From JBCDHN01 sp964351855 (lineage in GTDB: Bacteria; Verrucomicrobiota; Verrucomicrobiia; Verrucomicrobiales; DEV007), in contig CAYGQD010000166.1 in the NCBI GenBank assembly GCA_964351855.1, forward strand, positions 1 to 15,814: a stretch of DNA of 15,814 nucleotides, read 5' to 3'. The translations under genes and the position numbers were made by a program. Position 1 is the stretch's first letter. Each line of letters opens with the position of its first letter. Shown in pieces: positions 12,621 to 15,814 of the stretch. The notes under the pieces are model-generated. The model had not been told where the DNA came from, did no database searches, and was given only the letters and a program-made list of their open reading frames with translations.

Positions 12621-14933
12621 TTACTCGATCTTCAACAACTGCACCGCATCTGCGTGGACATTCCCATCCGCGCCTTTGGCGGAGATGATGACGGAGGCTT
12701 TCTGGCCGGCTTGGAATTCGTGGCGACCGAGAGAATGGAAGCCGTTTTTGAGGAGGGCGGGTTGGCGCTGGTTGACGACTTGTTCGGTGATGACTTCGCC
12801 TTCGCCTTCGGCTTCAAGGGTCACGGGCGTCTTGGTGGAGCGGTTTTCGTGGGGTTGCCAGGCGATGCGGATGTCCCAGGTGCCGGCTTCGGGGATTTCG
12901 AACTCGTAGCGAGCTTGAGCGGTGTCGCTGCGGCCGTGGTAGTGGTAGCCTTCGGCGATGAAGCCTTTGAGGCCGGCGCCGCTGCCCCAGGTGCCGGTGA
13001 ATTTGGCCTTGGCGTCATCGATGATGATGCCTTCCAGTTGGCTGATCGGAACTCCGCCGACGGCTTCGGCCGGGGTGATGGGATTGAACTTGGGTAGGTT
13101 CGGATCTTCGAAGAAGGGAGAGTCGAGATTCTCGCGGCGGATGTTTCCGGGCTGCTTGAGGAGTTCGATGAACTCTGGGAGGTAGCTCTGGTAGACATAG
13201 CGCGGGGTGCACTCGTTCTGCTTGGCGATGGCGGCGGCTTTTCCGACGACGACGCCCATCATGCCGCAGGTCTTCATCACGCGGATGGTGCCGAGGGCGT
13301 CGCGCGTGACGCTGATATTACGACCGGCCATGAAGAGGTTATCGATATTGCGGCTGTATAAGCAGCGATAGGGAACCGGATACCCTCGGGTGCGATCTAC
13401 GCCTCTTCCATGATCGGCGTAAGCGATAAAGGGATTATCTGCATACTTGCCAATATATTCTTCCTTGGGGTAGTGGAGATCGATCGACCAGGTGGTGAGG
13501 ACGCAGGCGTCCGGGAACTCGCGCTTGGTGACGATATCTTCCTTGGTGAGGACGACGTCGCCGAGCAGTTGCTGGGTTTCCCGAGGTCCGCCAATATAGG
13601 CCATCCAGAGCAGCTCCGCATTGGCGTGGTTCTTGCCGGTTTCATCGGAGCGACCGTAGGCACCCCGGTTCTTAATGGCGTTCCAGGCACCGAAGTTGGC
13701 CCGGAGGTTCCAATCGCGAATCTTCTCCAGATCGTTGAGCGGATCTTTATTATAGCCGCTCTCCCAGAACCACTCTGCATGATTCTTGCGAGGGTAGGGG
13801 AACTCACCTTCGTTGAGGTCGAGCGCCCAGGGTGTGGTCGGGAAGCTTTGGGGCGAGTCCGTGTCTTGCCAGCGCCACATATTACTCATGCCCATGCGGC
13901 CTTTTTCCGTAGCGGTCCGATCCGCGCCCGCTTTCATGCCGATGTAGCCATGACCGGTGGCGTCACAGAAGAACGTGCCGCTGAATTCCCGAATCCGACC
14001 GGTGCGTGTTTCCAGGGCGCGAACGGAGCCAATCTTGGTCTCGCTCTCCATCACAACTTCATAGGCGTGATGGCCCAGGAAGAGGCTGATGTTCTTCTCC
14101 GCGCGGACGATTTGCTCCTTCTTCTCATCGCCAAACTCCTCGTAGAAACCCGGGGAAGAGGTGGCGTGGTCTTCGAACTCCCGGATGATATCGCCGACCG
14201 GGTAAAGCCCGCCGGGGGTGTTCCCCTTTGCCCAGACCCGAATCTCCGAGCTGCCATTGCCGCCGAGCACGTCGCGATTCTGAATCAGCGCCGTTTTCAG
14301 GCCCATGCGCGCGGCGGAGATGGCCCCGCAGGCACCGGCGTAACCGCCCCCAATGAAGACGATGTCAAACTCGCCCGCATCTTCCGGCTCATCGCCGAAG
14401 CCAAGGGCCAGGCGACGCCAGACGGGAAGAATCTCGCTGGAATTGTCCGGGGTTTCGTCGCTCTGCGTAAGGACGATGGCGTCACAACGGCCGTTGAAGC
14501 CGGTAAGATCACGGAGGCGAAGCTCCAGTTCGCCCGCTTCGACGTCGATCGCGCCCCCGGACTGCCAATGCCAATCTGCGCCGACGGTTCCGAATTCAGG
14601 CTCCAGTGCCTCGCCGTCCACGAGTAGCTGAAAACGCCCCGGCGTGCCCGGAGCTTCCCATTTCGCGACCCAATCTTTCGTCCGCACCCAGACGTTCCAG
14701 TTACCGCTCTCCGGAATCGTCACTTTCGTCACCGCGTCATCGACTGGTTTTCCCAGGCCGTGAGCGATGAGGTAGGGCGATCCCATGATTTCGATGAACT
14801 GGGTGTCCAGCTTCCAGCCGCCGTGCTCGGCAAACGATTCGGCTTCGATGAGGATGGGATCGGCCGCTTGAGCGGGAGCCCAAGCGAAGAGAAGGAGACT
14901 GGCTGCAGCCAGGAGCGAGGTTTTTCGGTTCAT
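12621..14933 (-). CDS. exported FAD-dependent oxidoreductase with carbohydrate-binding-like ends
   Basis: A 770-residue protein from ATG 14933 (MNRKTSLLAAASLLLFAWAPAQA, a clear signal peptide). An in-frame upstream ATG at 14990 would bury this signal and is rejected. Residues about 25-155 form a beta-sandwich, CBM- or golvesin-like domain (LIEAESFAEHGGWKLD, then SGNWNVWVRTKDW). Residues about 188-600 form an FAD_oxidored-type flavoprotein domain: dinucleotide motif GGGYAG (195-200), NRDVLGGNGSSEIRVW, CDATGHGYIG and the family-typical NLFMAGRNISVTRDALGTIR. The C-terminus (about 640-770) is again beta-sandwich (GIIIDDAKAKFTGTW, then HADAVQLLKIE), resembling golvesin C-terminal-like domains. Such proteins are common in Verrucomicrobia, Planctomycetes and Bacteroidetes near polysaccharide or sulfatase genes. 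The substrate is unknown; export suggests action on glycans. Confidence 0.85.
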   Translation of the reverse strand: MNRKTSLLAAASLLLFAWAPAQAADPILIEAESFAEHGGWKLDTQFIEIMGSPYLIAHGLGKPVDDAVTKVTIPESGNWNVWVRTKDWVAKWEAPGTPGRFQLLVDGEALEPEFGTVGADWHWQSGGAIDVEAGELELRLRDLTGFNGRCDAIVLTQSDETPDNSSEILPVWRRLALGFGDEPEDAGEFDIVFIGGGYAGACGAISAARMGLKTALIQNRDVLGGNGSSEIRVWAKGNTPGGLYPVGDIIREFEDHATSSPGFYEEFGDEKKEQIVRAEKNISLFLGHHAYEVVMESETKIGSVRALETRTGRIREFSGTFFCDATGHGYIGMKAGADRTATEKGRMGMSNMWRWQDTDSPQSFPTTPWALDLNEGEFPYPRKNHAEWFWESGYNKDPLNDLEKIRDWNLRANFGAWNAIKNRGAYGRSDETGKNHANAELLWMAYIGGPRETQQLLGDVVLTKEDIVTKREFPDACVLTTWSIDLHYPKEEYIGKYADNPFIAYADHGRGVDRTRGYPVPYRCLYSRNIDNLFMAGRNISVTRDALGTIRVMKTCGMMGVVVGKAAAIAKQNECTPRYVYQSYLPEFIELLKQPGNIRRENLDSPFFEDPNLPKFNPITPAEAVGGVPISQLEGIIIDDAKAKFTGTWGSGAGLKGFIAEGYHYHGRSDTAQARYEFEIPEAGTWDIRIAWQPHENRSTKTPVTLEAEGEGEVITEQVVNQRQPALLKNGFHSLGRHEFQAGQKASVIISAKGADGNVHADAVQLLKIE

Positions 14934-14960
14934 GAGAGTAAAAAGGACGTTCGTGCCTAT

Positions 14961-14979
14961 CTTAGGGACGCACCCTAAG
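14961..14979. promoter_or_regulatory. palindrome between divergent genes
   Basis: CTTAGGG-ACGCA-CCCTAAG is a perfect inverted repeat with 7-bp arms and a 5-nt loop, 28 nt upstream of the oxidoreductase start and about 90 nt upstream of the beta-propeller start. It could be an operator for a shared regulator or a hairpin in the oxidoreductase leader. No convincing -35/-10 pair is seen; TAGAAT at 15020-15025 is a possible -10 for the plus-strand gene. Confidence 0.45.
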
Positions 14980-15068
14980 CTTTTGGACACCGATGACGCA
15001 AGTTTTCACAAATCGGCGATAGAATGTCGCGTTCCAGCGACTAACTCAGCGTTCAGCGCCCTTTTGCC

Positions 15069-15814
15069 ATGACCGAATCTTCTTCCACTCATTCCGCCCC
15101 TGTCCGCCGTCTCTGGATGCCTGTTTTCATCATCGCTCTGATCACAGCCTTGATCCTCTACAGCTTCGCGACGGAAGCGACCCTGCGCTATGCGGTCCTG
15201 TATCTGGGGTTGGCCGGTCAGGTCTTGCTGGTCGGGATCTGGTGGGTGTTTTTAGCGGGGAAATTTCGCTGGAAATCGCTGCTCATCGGGGTGGCCGCCA
15301 TCGCGGTGCTGATTTTTGTGGTTCCGGCGACGTTGCGCTATGAGGGATCCAAGGGAGCGGATCCGGCTAACTTCTCCTGGAAATGGTCGCCCCGGAAAGA
15401 GGCGCTCGCCAGCCTGCCACAGCCGCCCGCTGCGGTTCCGGAAATCGCTCCGGTCAGTTCCGATCCGGATTTGGCCGATTTTCCTGCCTTTCTTGGCCCG
15501 AATATGAGCGGCTCGATCCCAAACCCGGGTTTGGCGACCGATTGGGAGGCGAATCCGCCCGAAGAGCTGTGGCGCATCCCCGTCGGCATGGGTTGGTCCG
15601 CCTTTTCGGTCGTCGGAGAACGTGCTGTGACCCAGGAACAACGCGGTGATGAAGAATTGGTGACTTGTTACCACGTCAAGACCGGCGAATTCCTCTGGTC
15701 GCACCAGGACACGGTTCGCTTCAGCGAGGCGATGGGTGGGGACGGGCCTCGGGCGACCCCGACGATTCACGATGGCGTGGTTTACGCGCTCGGCGCCACT
15801 GGCATTCTCAATGC
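15069..15814 (+). CDS. membrane-anchored PQQ-like beta-propeller protein (partial)
   Basis: ATG 15069 opens a frame without stop to the window end (248 residues visible). A short cytoplasmic N-terminus is followed by three hydrophobic segments, at residues about 17-33 (MPVFIIALITALILYSF), 41-63 (YAVLYLGLAGQVLLVGIWWVFLA in part) and 70-86 (SLLIGVAAIAVLIFVVP). Then comes a Pro-rich linker, and from about residue 137 DFPAFLGPNMSG, the 'FPxFRGPNxxG' entry signature of PQQ-like beta-propeller proteins of Planctomycetes and Verrucomicrobia. The first blade shows LWRIPVGMGWSAFSVVGERA and CYHVKTGEFLWSH, with the next starting at ATPTIHDGVVYALGATG. These propellers act as extracytoplasmic binding or dehydrogenase-like proteins; without the rest, enzyme or scaffold cannot be decided. 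It is divergent from the oxidoreductase gene. Confidence 0.8.
   Translation, partial: MTESSSTHSAPVRRLWMPVFIIALITALILYSFATEATLRYAVLYLGLAGQVLLVGIWWVFLAGKFRWKSLLIGVAAIAVLIFVVPATLRYEGSKGADPANFSWKWSPRKEALASLPQPPAAVPEIAPVSSDPDLADFPAFLGPNMSGSIPNPGLATDWEANPPEELWRIPVGMGWSAFSVVGERAVTQEQRGDEELVTCYHVKTGEFLWSHQDTVRFSEAMGGDGPRATPTIHDGVVYALGATGILN

Noticed and set aside
13410..14627. Long plus-strand open frame (405 codons) opposite the FAD oxidoreductase
   Set aside because: It is the antisense shadow of a clearly real flavoprotein gene; its translation has no recognisable domain and is low-complexity.

Overview
The window looks like a draft-genome contig from a GC-rich Gram-negative bacterium, most likely of the Verrucomicrobiota (Opitutales/Puniceicoccaceae-like) or a related PVC lineage. 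This is inferred from gene content: a secreted caspase/FGE fusion, a large exported FAD-dependent oxidoreductase with carbohydrate-binding-like ends, a membrane-anchored PQQ-like beta-propeller protein, a REP-associated (RAYT) transposase and many lipoproteins. A run of ten Ns at 6153-6162 marks a scaffold gap.

Left part (1-5222) is accessory and decayed. A 5'-truncated ModA-like binding-protein gene (minus strand, running off the left edge) is followed by three plus-strand lipoprotein genes of unknown function (733-3200). By eye these are AT-richer than the rest, and all three carry Cys-Lys at the predicted lipidation site. Next come the N-terminal third of an IS110-type transposase and a 1.4 kb RAYT element bounded by an 18-bp perfect inverted repeat (3577-4992). 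The RAYT gene is dead: a 10-nt deletion removes its HUH motif, and a 67-nt double-hairpin unit interrupts it further on. Beyond the element lie a ParE/RelE-type toxin-antitoxin scrap and another gene tail.

Middle part (5225-7123) holds a short soluble hypothetical protein, an exported hypothetical protein on the minus strand next to the gap, an exported thioredoxin-like protein without a CxxC motif, and a small membrane protein.

The most coherent functional unit is at 7187-11057: an ECF-like sigma factor, an overlapping membrane-anchored anti-sigma-like protein, an exported caspase (C14)-FGE fusion with an unusual insertion in its FGE domain, and a small lipoprotein. The layout suggests an envelope-sensing or envelope-acting cassette whose caspase would work outside the cytoplasm. 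Function is inference only.

Right part (11155-15814): a leucine-rich-repeat protein and a large exported FAD-dependent oxidoreductase are on the minus strand in one orientation. The oxidoreductase is divergent from a membrane-anchored PQQ-like beta-propeller gene that runs off the right edge, with a perfect 7-bp-arm palindrome in the shared upstream region. No rRNA, tRNA or CRISPR array was seen.
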